Positions 16,099-25,225 of a DNA stretch of 64,000 bases are shown here, piece by piece; positions within the stretch are counted from its first letter, which is position 1, and each line of letters opens with the position of its first letter. The DNA is from Micromonospora sp. U21 (GTDB taxonomy: Bacteria; Actinomycetota; Actinomycetes; Mycobacteriales; Micromonosporaceae). A program made the position numbers and the translations under genes. The stretch is from NCBI RefSeq assembly GCF_018070045.1, contig NZ_JAGPYK010000018.1:1-64000 (forward strand). Reading direction: 5' to 3'. The notes beneath the pieces were generated by a model. That model was not told the origin of the DNA. It searched no databases and worked only from the letters and a program-made list of their open reading frames with translations.

Positions 16099-17336
16099 AA
16101 AAGGCCGTCCAGCCGCCCTCGCCAGTCGGCGAGCACCGGGCCCGGGTCGGTGTCCAGCACCCGCTCCAGCAGCGTGGCGTAGACGTCCCGGAAGTCGGTG
16201 GTGTATTTCAGGTCCCCGTCGTCGAGGTCGGTGAGGCTGGGCGGCGCGCCGTGCCAGCCGCCGCGAACCCCGGAACCGAGGAGCAGCATGTCCGAGGCGG
16301 TGCCGTGGTCGGTGCCGTCCGAGGCGTTGGCCCGGACCCGGCGGCCGAACTCCGAGTAGACCGCGACGACCACCTTCCGCCCCGCCTCGGTGCGACTCAT
16401 CCGGTCGGCGAAGCCGGTCAACGCCCGGTCCACCTGACCCAGCAGGACGGCCTGCAACTGCTTCTCGTCGGCGTGCGTGTCGAACCCGCCGAGGGACACC
16501 GAGAAGACCCGGGTGGACACCTCGGCCTCGACACACTGCGCGACCAGGTCCAGCTGCGCGTCCAGGGGTGTCCGTGCCCCGCCGGTGGCCGTCGCCGTCG
16601 CCTGCTCGCCGTCCGGGTCCACCGCTTCGGTGTCCGTGGAGTCGCGGACGTGGCGGATCATCTCGTCCACCGACCGCAGGTCGGCGAAGCAGGCGGCGGC
16701 CCGACCCCGGGCCGCCGACTCGCCGGCCTCGGGGGCGGCGAACGCGGTCAGCGTCTCCGCTGACAGCCCCCTGGCGGCCTTCCGGTCGGCCACCGGTACC
16801 GCGGCGCCCGCGCTCCGCGCCCCGGCCAGCAGCGGCGGCAGCGCCGGCTCGAAGGAGACCGCCAGCCGAGGGTCCCCGCCTGCCCCGTCCAGCCAGCGAC
16901 CCAGCCAGCCGGTGTTGCCCGGCCGGTCCGGTTGCGCGGTGTGCCAGATGTCCATCGACCGGAAGTGGCTGCGGTCCGGCTTCGGATAGCCGACCCCGCG
17001 CACGATCGCCAGTCCGCCGCCGGACCAGCGCTGGTGCAGGCCGGCCAGCGCGGGGTTGAGACCGAAGTCGTCGTCCAACCGGGGCACCTCCCCGTCCGGG
17101 TACGCCAGCTCGGGGCGAGCCGTCCGGTAGGCCGGGTCGCCGTACGGGATGACGGTGTTCAGGCCGTCGTTGCCGCCGTAGAGGGTGACCAGCACCAGGG
17201 TGCGGGACTGCGGATCGCGGTCTCCGGCGGTGTCCAGGAGGTCCCGCAGGCTGTACGCGCCGGCCCCGGCGGCCAGCGCGCCCGCGCCGACCACTCCGCT
17301 GGTGAGCAGGAACTTCCGTCGGGTCACGGTGTCCAT
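16095..17336 (-). CDS. Tat-exported DUF1501 protein
   Basis: Protein of 413 aa with a twin-arginine leader: VTRRKFLLTSGVVGAGALAA, then a hydrophobic stretch to about 30. The body matches the DUF1501 (sulfatase/alkaline-phosphatase-like) pattern: LVLVTLYGGNDGLNTVIPYG at about 45-65, SHFRSMDIWHTA, and SLGGFDTHADEK near the C-terminal third, where Asp and His could be metal ligands. Substrate unknown. It follows the DUF1800 gene by 16 nt, and the two are nearly always paired in bacteria, so they probably act as one extracytoplasmic unit. Confidence 0.88.
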   Translation of the reverse strand: MDTVTRRKFLLTSGVVGAGALAAGAGAYSLRDLLDTAGDRDPQSRTLVLVTLYGGNDGLNTVIPYGDPAYRTARPELAYPDGEVPRLDDDFGLNPALAGLHQRWSGGGLAIVRGVGYPKPDRSHFRSMDIWHTAQPDRPGNTGWLGRWLDGAGGDPRLAVSFEPALPPLLAGARSAGAAVPVADRKAARGLSAETLTAFAAPEAGESAARGRAAACFADLRSVDEMIRHVRDSTDTEAVDPDGEQATATATGGARTPLDAQLDLVAQCVEAEVSTRVFSVSLGGFDTHADEKQLQAVLLGQVDRALTGFADRMSRTEAGRKVVVAVYSEFGRRVRANASDGTDHGTASDMLLLGSGVRGGWHGAPPSLTDLDDGDLKYTTDFRDVYATLLERVLDTDPGPVLADWRGRLDGLF

Positions 17337-17352
17337 CGATCGACTCCTCGGC

Positions 17353-18651
17353 TCAGCTGACGGTGTACTCGGGACTGACCAGGCCGGCGGCCAGCAGCGT
17401 CCGGGGCTCGCCGGCCAGCGGGGTCAGGGCGGCGCGGGTGCGGGCACCCCATCCGTCGACCACCAGCAGCCGGGCCAGGGCGTCCGGGCGGCCGGCGGTG
17501 GGCGCTGCGGTCAGCCGGGCCAGCACCGCCGGTGTCGCGGCGGCGGCCAGCATCCCGGCCGTCCGGAGCCGGGCCTGCAACGACGAGGTGGTCAGCCAGG
17601 CGGGCCCGGCCGGCCAGCCGCCCACGCTGGGCGGGCGCAGCGGCACCTGGTCCAGCGCGTTCAGGCCGGCCAGCAGTTGTTTGCGTCGCTGCTCCGGCAG
17701 CTTCGAAGGTCGGATGCCGAGTTGCCGGAGCGCGCCGACCACCCACTCCACCGGCTGCTTGACCAGGGTGCCCCTGGTCTGGGCGAAAACTGGTGAGGAG
17801 AAGAGCGTGCGGAGGGTGGCGACGGTGTCCGTACCGGCCAGGCCGGCCGGCGCCGGGACGTCGGTGCCGGCGTAGCGGAACCAGAGCCGGCCGGCCACGA
17901 ACGTCGCCGCCGCGGGCTGGGCGGCCAGCAGCCCGGCGTACGACTCGCCGTCGAACCGGCCGCTGTGCCCGAGGATGGTCTTCTCCCCAGGGTCGTGCCG
18001 GCGGGTCTCGAATCGCGCGATGCCGGTGCGCCGGTCCACCACCCAGCCGGTCAGCGCCCGCGCGCCGGCCTTCACGTCGGCCTCGGTGTAGCTGCCGATG
18101 CCGAGGGTGAACAGCTCCATCAGCTCGCGGGCCAGGTTCTCGTTCGGCGCCTTGCGGGTGTTCTTCTGCCCGTCCAGCCAGAGGATCAGGGCCGGGTCGC
18201 GCACCATCGCGGCGACCAGCGGCCCCAGTGGCCCGCGCCCGTGGCGGCGCAGCGTCTCCAACTGGCCCAGCATCAGGCGGGCGGACTTGACCTTCTGCGC
18301 GCTGGTCGCCCAGTGCCCGTGCCAGAAGAAGAGCAGCTTCTCGGTCAGCCCGTCCTCGGCCGCCACCATCCGGTCCAGCCACCAGAGGGTCAGCCGCTGG
18401 AGCTGCTCCCGGCGCTCGGCGTTGGCGTGCTGCCGCTGCTCACGGGTGGATTCCTTGGTCAGCGCGGCGTACGGGTCCGGGGGCAACGCCGGGAGCGGGG
18501 TGGCGGTTGCGCCCCGGTCCGCCCGGTTCGGGTTCAGGAGGCTGTCCAGGGTGGCTGCCGGCCCGGCCCGTTCGGCCGCGTCCACCTCGTCGGCGGTCGG
18601 CCCGAAGGTGGCCCGGCGCAGCAGGTGTGCCACCGCTTCACGGTCGGTCAT
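17353..18651 (-). CDS. DUF1800 protein
   Basis: Mostly helical protein of 432 aa; function unknown. Features typical of the family: LLRRATFGPTADEV at the N-terminus, LLFFWHGHWATS near 107-118, LARELMELFTLGIGSYTE, and GRFDGES. No signal peptide is seen at the chosen ATG (18651). First gene of the two-gene operon with the Tat-exported DUF1501 protein, so it may travel with it or act inside. Confidence 0.86.
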   Translation of the reverse strand: MTDREAVAHLLRRATFGPTADEVDAAERAGPAATLDSLLNPNRADRGATATPLPALPPDPYAALTKESTREQRQHANAERREQLQRLTLWWLDRMVAAEDGLTEKLLFFWHGHWATSAQKVKSARLMLGQLETLRRHGRGPLGPLVAAMVRDPALILWLDGQKNTRKAPNENLARELMELFTLGIGSYTEADVKAGARALTGWVVDRRTGIARFETRRHDPGEKTILGHSGRFDGESYAGLLAAQPAAATFVAGRLWFRYAGTDVPAPAGLAGTDTVATLRTLFSSPVFAQTRGTLVKQPVEWVVGALRQLGIRPSKLPEQRRKQLLAGLNALDQVPLRPPSVGGWPAGPAWLTTSSLQARLRTAGMLAAAATPAVLARLTAAPTAGRPDALARLLVVDGWGARTRAALTPLAGEPRTLLAAGLVSPEYTVS

Positions 18652-18709
18652 GTGGGCGACGCTAGGCGGCCCGTGTTCGAGGACGGTAAGGGCGGGGTGC
18701 GAGTCGCGT

Positions 18710-19501
18710 TCAGTGTCCCTCGAAGACCGGTTTCCGCTTCGCGACGAAGGCGAGGGTGGCCGCCCGGTGATCGACGGTGGCGCCGCAGATCGACTGTGCC
18801 TGCGCCTCGGCGGCCAGCGCGTCGGCGAGGGTGCCGGCGTCGGCGATGGAGAGCTGCCGCTTGATCGCCCCGTACGCGACGGTGGGACCGGCGGCGAGGC
18901 GCGCGGCCAGCTCCTGCGCGGTCGGCAGCACCTGCTCGTCGTCGTCCACCAGCCGGTTGAGCAGCCCCAACCGGCAGGCCTCCTCGGCGCGTACCGGCTC
19001 GGCCAGCATCAACAGCTCCACCGCCTTGGCATGGCCGACCAGCCGCGGCAGCGTCCAGGACGCGCCGGTGTCGGCGGCGAGGCCGACCTTGGCGAAGGCC
19101 ATCAGGAAGCTGGTGGTCGGGCCACCGATCCGGATGTCGGCGAGGAAGGCCAGCGACGCCCCCGCCCCGGCAGCCATCCCACGGACCGCCGCCACCACCG
19201 GCTTGGGCAGATTGGCCAGCCGGGCCGCGATCGGGTTGTAGTGCGCCCGGACGGTGCCCAGCGGGTCGCTGGCGGTGTTCTCCAGCGTCGACACGTGCTC
19301 GCGCAGGTCCTGACCGGCGCTGAACGACGCACCCGCGCCCGCCAGCACGACCGCCCGGCAGGACCGGTCGGTCTCCAGCTCCGCGAGGGTGTCCCGAAGC
19401 GCCTCCTTGAGCGCCACGTCGAGGGCGTTCATCGCGTTCGGCCGGTTCAGCGTGAGGGTGACGACGGCGTCGGTCCGGTCGACCAGCAACGGCTCGGTCA
19501 C
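18710..19501 (-). CDS. enoyl-CoA hydratase/isomerase, PaaG-like
   Basis: Crotonase-fold enzyme of 263 aa. The oxyanion-hole segments are SAGQDLREH (about 60-68) and RGMAAGAGASLAFLADIRI (about 108-126); GLAADTGASWTLPRLVG at about 138 carries the Asp typical of PaaG-like isomerases. PaaG acts on ring-epoxidised phenylacetyl-CoA. Here the only paa neighbour is the PaaX-type regulator 4 nt upstream, so the substrate may be phenylacetyl-CoA related or another acyl-CoA. GTG start at 19501. Confidence 0.85.
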   Translation of the reverse strand: MTEPLLVDRTDAVVTLTLNRPNAMNALDVALKEALRDTLAELETDRSCRAVVLAGAGASFSAGQDLREHVSTLENTASDPLGTVRAHYNPIAARLANLPKPVVAAVRGMAAGAGASLAFLADIRIGGPTTSFLMAFAKVGLAADTGASWTLPRLVGHAKAVELLMLAEPVRAEEACRLGLLNRLVDDDEQVLPTAQELAARLAAGPTVAYGAIKRQLSIADAGTLADALAAEAQAQSICGATVDHRAATLAFVAKRKPVFEGH

Positions 19502-19505
19502 GTGT

Positions 19506-20324
19506 CTAACGACCCTTCTGTCGGACGATGCGGTTGCCGGCGTCGAGGCACTGCTCGACGTACCGGTCGGCGGCCGGGCGCAGGCGAGCCGCGTGCCGGT
19601 CGAAGAAACTGGCCGCGGCGGTGCCGGGCCAGCGTTCGGGCAGCAGCGCCGGGGGCAGCTGCGGGTCCTGGAACAGGAAGGTACGCCACGCGTGCACGAG
19701 CCGGAACCGGGCGGCGTACGCCTCCTCGTCGCTGCTGCGTGCGGTGACCGCGCCGAGCAGCGGGCGCTGGTCCGCGACGAACCGTTCGTAGGCGCGACCG
19801 ATCTCGGTCAGGTCCCAGGCCCGGCGGACCACGCCCATCGCGCCGGGGGTGCCGGCGAAGTGCGAGGCGGTGAATCGTTCGAACCGGACGCCGGCCTCGG
19901 CGAGGAGCAGGTCGACGTCGTCGGCGGGCCGGGTGGCCACCCAGGTCTGCTCGTCCAGCGTGCCGTAGCCCAGGAAGCTCAGGTTGGCGGCGAGCCGCTG
20001 CCGTTCCCGCCGGGAGCCGGGGGCCTCCAGCACGAGCAGATCGAACCGGCCGTCCCAGCTGACCCGGCCGGTTCGGTAGATTCGGGCCGCCGCCTCGTCC
20101 AGTCGCCGGGCGGCTTTCGGTGTGATCGAATATCCCGGTCCGGACACCAGTCGGAGCGGGTCGAGCCAGCCCTGACGCACCATCCGGGACACGGCGGTGC
20201 GCACTGCCGGCGGCGCGATTCCCAACGGTGCCAATAGCTTGACCAGGGCGGCGACCGGTGCCCGGCCACCCCGCGGTCGGAGGTGGTCGCCGTACAGGTC
20301 GAAGAGTGCCGACCGTGCCTGCAT
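19506..20324 (-). CDS. paaX: PaaX-family transcriptional repressor
   Basis: Regulator of 272 aa. The N-terminal winged helix starts with SALFDLYGDHLRPRGG and VRTAVSRMVRQGWLD (the PaaX signature). The middle and C-terminal PaaX domains (FLGYGTLDEQTWVATRP, HAWRTFLFQDPQLPPALLP) are full length. PaaX proteins repress phenylacetate genes and are released by phenylacetyl-CoA. It heads an operon with the PaaG-like hydratase (4-nt gap), so it probably controls that enzyme and itself. The upstream AT-richer stretch 20341-20400 should hold promoter and operator. Confidence 0.88.
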   Translation of the reverse strand: MQARSALFDLYGDHLRPRGGRAPVAALVKLLAPLGIAPPAVRTAVSRMVRQGWLDPLRLVSGPGYSITPKAARRLDEAAARIYRTGRVSWDGRFDLLVLEAPGSRRERQRLAANLSFLGYGTLDEQTWVATRPADDVDLLLAEAGVRFERFTASHFAGTPGAMGVVRRAWDLTEIGRAYERFVADQRPLLGAVTARSSDEEAYAARFRLVHAWRTFLFQDPQLPPALLPERWPGTAAASFFDRHAARLRPAADRYVEQCLDAGNRIVRQKGR

Positions 20325-20514
20325 GACCGCACATTGTGACAGGCCTTCTCAAGATAAGCTAGATGCTGTTACATCAATGCTGCTCCGGTTTGGGTCCGGC
20401 GGTGTTCATCAGGGAAAATCGTTGGTCGACACCCCCGCGACCGTTGCGGGTGGTCGTGACGAAGTGGCTGTGGGGCAACCCACCGACCCTGGTGTAGGTC
20501 TGAGGGGAGACAAC

Positions 20515-20682
20515 ATGGCGGCGATGAAGCCGCGGACGGGCGACGGTCCGCTGGAAGTCACCAAGGAGGGCCGGGGCATCGTCATGCGGGTCCCGCTGGA
20601 GGGCGGTGGCCGGCTCGTCGTCGAGATGACTCCCGACGAGGCCAACGCGCTCGGTGACGCGTTGAAGGCGGCCGCCGGCTGA
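20515..20682 (+). CDS. DUF3117 small conserved protein (Rv1211-like)
   Basis: A 55-aa actinobacterial protein of unknown function, beginning MAAMKPRTGDGPLEVTKEGR and ending in a short helix (PDEANALGDALKAAAG). GAGGGGAG lies 5 nt before the ATG. Its homologue Rv1211 lies next to tag and folP2 in mycobacteria; here about 5 kb of other genes separate them. Followed by a perfect terminator hairpin, so monocistronic. Confidence 0.88.
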   Translation: MAAMKPRTGDGPLEVTKEGRGIVMRVPLEGGGRLVVEMTPDEANALGDALKAAAG

Positions 20683-20728
20683 GTGAGGAGTGATCCGGGC
20701 GGCGTACACCTCCCGGAGATTCCTCGGT

Positions 20729-20761
20729 CCCTGAGCCACCGGCATCGCCGGTGGCTCAGGG
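20729..20761 (+). terminator. terminator after the DUF3117 gene
   Basis: A perfect 15-bp stem (CCCTGAGCCACCGGC, 20729-20743, complement 20747-20761) with loop ATC lies 46 nt past the stop codon and is followed by TCTTCATCT. Confidence 0.85.
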
Positions 20762-20828
20762 TCTTCATCTGTGCGGACAGACGGGTCCGGTCCCGCTCCG
20801 CGACACTTTTCTGGAGGTGCGGTTCCGC

Positions 20829-22304
20829 GTGCTCGCCATCCGTCCGATCGCCGAGCCCGACCGGCTCGACGTCCTCGTCCTGCCCGTCCGTCCGACCGAT
20901 TCGGCAGCGGATGGCGAAGCCTCGGCCGAACCGGCGCTGACCGCTGTGGCACTGCCGGACGGCGCCGCCGAAGAGGCCGCCGCACTGGCACCGGTCGCCC
21001 GGCTGACCGGCCGGGCCGGCGAGATCCGCACCCACCTGCGCCCGGGGCGTACGCCCGGCCGGCTGCTGCTGCTCGGCATCGGCGACGGCGGCGAGGCGGC
21101 CTGGCGGGCCGCTGGCGCGGCCCTGGCCCGCGCCGCCGTGGATGAGACGCACATCACAGTGGCACTTCCGGCGGAGGTGACGTCGGCCGCTGTCGGCGGG
21201 TTGACCGAGGGGCTGCTGCTCGCCTCGTACCGGTTCCGGCTGACCGAGGCCGGTGACCCGCCCGCGCTCGGCGCCGTCGACCTGCTGCTCGCCGACCCGG
21301 CCGCGTACGAGGCCACCATCGCCACGGCCCGGACCACCGCTGCGATGACCCGCCTCGCCCGTGACCTGACCAACACGCCCTCGTCGGTGAAGAATCCGCA
21401 GTGGTTCGCCGACCAGGTGGCCTCCGCCGCAGCCGACCTGCCGGACCTGCGCCTGCGGGTCCGTGGCCCGGACGAGCTGGCCGCCGAGGGCTTCGGCGGG
21501 ATCCTCGCCGTGGGTGGCGGTTCGGCCAGCGGCCCCCGCCTGGTCGAGCTGGACTGGCACCCCGCCAGCGTGCGTACCCATGTGGTGCTGATCGGCAAGG
21601 GCATCACCTTCGACACCGGCGGGATCTCGATCAAGCCGGTGCCGGCGATGAAGCTGATGCGCAAGGACATGGCCGGCGCGGCGGCGGTCGTCGCCGCCAC
21701 CCTCGGCGCCGCGGCGCTGCGGTTGCCGGTCCGGGTCACCACGTTGGCCCCGCTGGCCGAGAACATGGTCAGCGGCTCAGCGTTCCGCCCCGGCGACATC
21801 GTCCGGCACTACGGCGGGACGACCAGCGAGACGACCAACTCCGACGCGGAAGGCCGGCTGGTCCTCGCCGACGCGCTGGCGTACGCGGTGCAGCAGCTCG
21901 CGCCGGACCTGCTGCTCGACCTGGCCACCCTCACCGGGGCCAACGCCGTGGCGCTGGGCAAGCGGACCGCCGCCCTGTACAGCGAGAACGACCAGTTGGC
22001 CGCCGATGTGCTCACCGCGACCGAGGCGGCCGGCGAGGCGGCCTGGCGGATGCCGCTGCCCACCGAGTACGTCGAGTACCTGGGCAGCGAGATCGCGGAC
22101 CTGTACAGCGCACCGTCCCAGGGTGCCGGGTCGGTGGTGGCCGCGCTCTACCTGCGCGAGTTCACCGGCGAGCTGCGGGACCGCTGGCTGCACCTGGACA
22201 TGTCGGCCCCGTCCTGGGCGGACGGCGACCACGCCGAGCTCAGCCGCGGCGCGACCGGCTGGGGTGTCCGCTCGCTGCTGCGGTGGCTGGCCAGCGTCGA
22301 CTGA
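20829..22304 (+). CDS. pepA: leucyl aminopeptidase (M17 family)
   Basis: Cytoplasmic dizinc aminopeptidase of about 491 aa that removes N-terminal residues from peptides. The C-terminal catalytic domain carries GKGITFDTGGISIKP (Lys and Asp metal ligands), MRKDMAGAAAVVA and the signature NSDAEGRLVLADAL. The N-terminal domain is the shorter, Ala-rich type. GGAGG at 20813-20817 is 11 nt before the GTG at 20829; the in-frame GTG at 20817 overlaps that site and is the alternative start. The preceding terminator shows that it has its own promoter. Confidence 0.9.
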   Translation: MLAIRPIAEPDRLDVLVLPVRPTDSAADGEASAEPALTAVALPDGAAEEAAALAPVARLTGRAGEIRTHLRPGRTPGRLLLLGIGDGGEAAWRAAGAALARAAVDETHITVALPAEVTSAAVGGLTEGLLLASYRFRLTEAGDPPALGAVDLLLADPAAYEATIATARTTAAMTRLARDLTNTPSSVKNPQWFADQVASAAADLPDLRLRVRGPDELAAEGFGGILAVGGGSASGPRLVELDWHPASVRTHVVLIGKGITFDTGGISIKPVPAMKLMRKDMAGAAAVVAATLGAAALRLPVRVTTLAPLAENMVSGSAFRPGDIVRHYGGTTSETTNSDAEGRLVLADALAYAVQQLAPDLLLDLATLTGANAVALGKRTAALYSENDQLAADVLTATEAAGEAAWRMPLPTEYVEYLGSEIADLYSAPSQGAGSVVAALYLREFTGELRDRWLHLDMSAPSWADGDHAELSRGATGWGVRSLLRWLASVD

Positions 22305-22310
22305 CCGGGG

Positions 22311-23006
22311 TCAGCACTTCACCGCGGCGAGCACCCCGTGCCCGACCGGGAGCAGCGCGGGGATCCAGTGCTCGGACTCCCGCACCGCCTTGATCGTCTC
22401 CCGGACCGTCACCGTCTCCGCGTCGCGGGCGGCCGGGTCAGCGATCCGACCGCCGGCCAGCATGCCGTTGAGCGCGAGCACGCCCCCCGGGCGCAGCAGC
22501 CGCAGTGCGGCTTCCACGCAGGCGTGGAAGCCGGTCGCCTCGGCGTCCACGAAGACCAGGTCGTACGCCCCGTCGGCGAGCCGGGGCAGCACGTCGAGGG
22601 CGCGACCGGTGATGATCCGGGTGCGACCGGCGGCGAAGCCGGCCTCGCTGAAGATCCGCCGCGCGATCCGCTGGTGCTCCACCTCCACGTCGATGGTGGT
22701 GAGCACGCCGTCGGCGCGCATGCCGCGTAGCAGCCAGAGACCGCTCACCCCGGTGCCGGTGCCGATCTCCACCACGGCGCGGGCGTTGCCGGCCGCGGCC
22801 AGCAGCCGTAGCGCCGCTCCGGCGCCGGGGGTGACCGCGTCGAGGCCCACCTCGTGGGCCAGGCTGCGGGCGGTGCGCAGGACGAGATCCTCGGTGACGT
22901 ACGACTCGGCGAACTGCTGAGCCTGGGTCGTCGAACTGCCGGAACCGGCGACCGTGGCGATGGGGCACCTCCGGGGGCGGTGCGTGGTGCGGGGGCGGGT
23001 TGGCAC
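22311..23006 (-). CDS. O-methyltransferase (Rv1220c-like)
   Basis: SAM-dependent class I methyltransferase of about 231 aa. Motif I is VVEIGTGTGVSGLWLL and the post-I acidic motif is LTTIDVEVEH; the metal-binding Asp is in YDLVFVDAEATG, as in the catechol O-methyltransferase-like family. Acceptor unknown. The GTG at 23006 has no ribosome-binding site. A GGAGG lies 6 nt before an in-frame ATC (Ile 16), so the real start is uncertain. It stands divergent from htrA, where mycobacteria keep Rv1220c next to sigE. Confidence 0.85.
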   Translation of the reverse strand: MPTRPRTTHRPRRCPIATVAGSGSSTTQAQQFAESYVTEDLVLRTARSLAHEVGLDAVTPGAGAALRLLAAAGNARAVVEIGTGTGVSGLWLLRGMRADGVLTTIDVEVEHQRIARRIFSEAGFAAGRTRIITGRALDVLPRLADGAYDLVFVDAEATGFHACVEAALRLLRPGGVLALNGMLAGGRIADPAARDAETVTVRETIKAVRESEHWIPALLPVGHGVLAAVKC

Positions 23007-23195
23007 TGTGAGCGTAGAGGCGACCCCCGCGCGGCGCGGCCGCGCCTCCGCCCTCGGCGATCACCGGGGGCAACCGCTGACTCCACCGCGTGTATCCGTG
23101 CAATCCTGGAGGCGGTATCCCGTCAGCCGCGACCGCGCCGGTCGGTGGCCGGACGACGCGGCGCGGGATCCGGGGACGGACTGGGAGGCACCGAC

Positions 23196-24686
23196 GTGAC
23201 CGACGGCTGGGACTGGCGCCGGGGCGGTGAAACTCCGGCTCCGGCGCGACCGCCCGGGGCAGAGGCCCCGCCGGCGGGGTCGCCGACCACGCCGGGGGCC
23301 GGCGGCGTGCCCGCGGCGTCGCCCGGCGACCCATCGATGGCCGGGAGCCCGCCAGCGGGCTCATCGGCGACGCCCGTGGCGGGTGTGCCCGATGACGGCT
23401 CGCCGGCCGCCTGGCCGGCATCGAACCCGCCACCGACCATTTGGCCGGCATCGACCGTGGTGTCGGGAGGGCCCGGCGCCGCCGGCGCGTCGCCCTGGTG
23501 GTCCGACGCACTCGCAGATCCGTGGCGGGATCCGGCGGCGCCGACGGCGGTGGTGGTGCCCGGGGTCGTGGCGGCGGGCACGGAGCCCGAGCCGGTCACC
23601 GACCCGGATGCGCCGGGGCGGCCGACGCTGCGCCACCTGCTGCTCATCCCGGTGATCACCGCGCTGCTGGCCGGCACCCTCGGTGGCGCGCTGGGCTACG
23701 CGTTCGCGGTGCGTGGCGGGGCCGGCGGAACGGTGCTCGGCGCCGATCCGGCGCAGCCGCCAGCGTTGGCCCAGCGCAAGCCGGAGTCGCTGGCCGGAGT
23801 GGCAGAACGGATCCTGCCCAGCGTGGTCACCGTGCGGGTGAGCAGCCTCGGCGGGACGAGTGAGGGCTCCGGTTTCATCGCCAGCGCCGACGGGCACGTG
23901 ATCACCAACGACCACGTGGTGGCCGGCGGCAGCGGCAAGGCCTCGGTGATCTTCAACGATGGCAGTTCCGCGGCGGCGACGCTGGTCGGCCAGGACCCGG
24001 AGTCGGACATCGCCGTCATCAAGGTGAGCCGGACCGGGCTACGACCGGTGGAGTTCGGCGACTCCGACGCGCTGGCCGTCGGCGACCCGGTGCTCGCCAT
24101 CGGCTCACCGCTCTCGCTGGCCAACACGGTCACCGCCGGCATCGTGAGCGCCCTGGACCGGACGATGCAGGCCGGCGAGCCCGGCGGTCCGGTGCGGTAC
24201 TACGCGGCGATCCAGACCGACGCGGCGGTCAACCACGGCAACTCGGGCGGCCCGCTCGTCGACGGCGCCGGGCGGGTGGTCGGGGTGAACTCCACCATCA
24301 AGTCGCTGGTCGCCGAGGGGCAGGAGGCCGGCAACATCGGGCTCGCCTTCGCCATCCCGATCAACCAGGCCAAGCGGGTGACCCAGGACATCATCGGCAC
24401 CGGCAAGGCCCGGCGTACGGTGATCGGTGCCCAGGTCGGCGGACCGGGCGCGGGAGCCAGCGGCGGCGTACGGCTGGCCGCGGTGGAGCCGTCCGGTCCG
24501 GCGGCCGGCGCCGGACTGCGGGTCGGCGACGTGATCCTGAAGCTCAACGGCCGGCCGATGACCGAGCCGACGGACCTGATCGCCCTGGTCCGCAAGTTCG
24601 CGCCCGGCTCGGTGGTGACCGTCGAGTTCCGGCGTGGAGCGGACCGACAGAACACCTCTGTCACCCTTGCTGCCGATGCCAAGTGA
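23196..24686 (+). CDS. htrA: membrane-anchored HtrA/DegP-type serine protease
   Basis: Envelope quality-control protease of 496 aa. Cytoplasmic N-terminal 145 residues are Pro/Ala/Gly-rich, then one TM helix (about 147-171), an extracellular trypsin-like domain with His240 (TNDHVV), Asp271 (SDIAVI) and Ser350 (HGNSGGP), and a PDZ domain from about 405 (VEPSGPAAGAGLRVGDVILK). GGGAGG lies 7 nt before the GTG. In mycobacteria the locus is sigE-rseA-htrA-tatB, where SigE drives htrA. Here sigE and rseA are missing, so control must come from elsewhere. tatB follows by 76 nt. Confidence 0.93.
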   Translation: MTDGWDWRRGGETPAPARPPGAEAPPAGSPTTPGAGGVPAASPGDPSMAGSPPAGSSATPVAGVPDDGSPAAWPASNPPPTIWPASTVVSGGPGAAGASPWWSDALADPWRDPAAPTAVVVPGVVAAGTEPEPVTDPDAPGRPTLRHLLLIPVITALLAGTLGGALGYAFAVRGGAGGTVLGADPAQPPALAQRKPESLAGVAERILPSVVTVRVSSLGGTSEGSGFIASADGHVITNDHVVAGGSGKASVIFNDGSSAAATLVGQDPESDIAVIKVSRTGLRPVEFGDSDALAVGDPVLAIGSPLSLANTVTAGIVSALDRTMQAGEPGGPVRYYAAIQTDAAVNHGNSGGPLVDGAGRVVGVNSTIKSLVAEGQEAGNIGLAFAIPINQAKRVTQDIIGTGKARRTVIGAQVGGPGAGASGGVRLAAVEPSGPAAGAGLRVGDVILKLNGRPMTEPTDLIALVRKFAPGSVVTVEFRRGADRQNTSVTLAADAK

Positions 24687-24762
24687 ACAGCGCGTCACCC
24701 TCTGCCCGAAAGCCGTCCGACGTGCGTAGTCTTGCTGCTGACGCCGAGAGGAGGCCCACGGG

Positions 24763-25185
24763 ATGCTCGACAACCTGAACTGGTGGGAGATCGGTGCGTT
24801 GCTGCTCGTGGCGCTGCTGATCTTCGGTGACCGGCTGCCCGCCGTGATCACCGACGGCCTGCGGCTGGTGCGCAACCTGCGCAACATGGCCCGCAACGCC
24901 ACCGGTGACCTGAGTCGTGAGCTGGGCACCGACATCCAGCTCGAGGATCTGCACCCGAAGGCCTTCATCCGCAAGCACCTCCTCAGCGAGGAGGATGAGG
25001 CGGCGATCCGCAAGCCGTTGCAGGGCGTCTACGACGACCTGCGCGCGGATGTCGGCGGCGTGCACAACGAGCTGAAGGACGTGGCCAACGCCGCGGACCT
25101 GCGGTCGAACGGGACCCGGGCCGCCACGGCCACTGACACCCCGTCGGCGCCGGCTCCCCGAGCCAGCTACGACGACGCCACCTGA
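24763..25185 (+). CDS. tatB: Sec-independent translocase protein TatB
   Basis: Subunit of the twin-arginine translocase (140 aa) that with TatC recognises RR signal peptides. The N-terminal TM helix is at 7-22 (WWEIGALLLVALLIFGDRLP), followed by the FGxxxLP hinge and an amphipathic helix (LRLVRNLRNMARNATGDLS) and an acidic tail. GAGAGGAGG is upstream of the ATG. The htrA-tatB order is conserved with mycobacteria. A Tat substrate (the DUF1501 protein) is encoded in this window. Confidence 0.9.
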   Translation: MLDNLNWWEIGALLLVALLIFGDRLPAVITDGLRLVRNLRNMARNATGDLSRELGTDIQLEDLHPKAFIRKHLLSEEDEAAIRKPLQGVYDDLRADVGGVHNELKDVANAADLRSNGTRAATATDTPSAPAPRASYDDAT

Positions 25186-25225
25186 CCCCGGCCGCTACGG
25201 CCCTCCGGCCCCATGGTTCCGTCCG

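Noticed and set aside
22311..22961. ATC as start codon of the O-methyltransferase, 6 nt after GGAGG
   Set aside because: ATC starts are very rare; a GTG at 23006 in the same frame gives a usable, possibly leaderless start. Left as a note in the entry.
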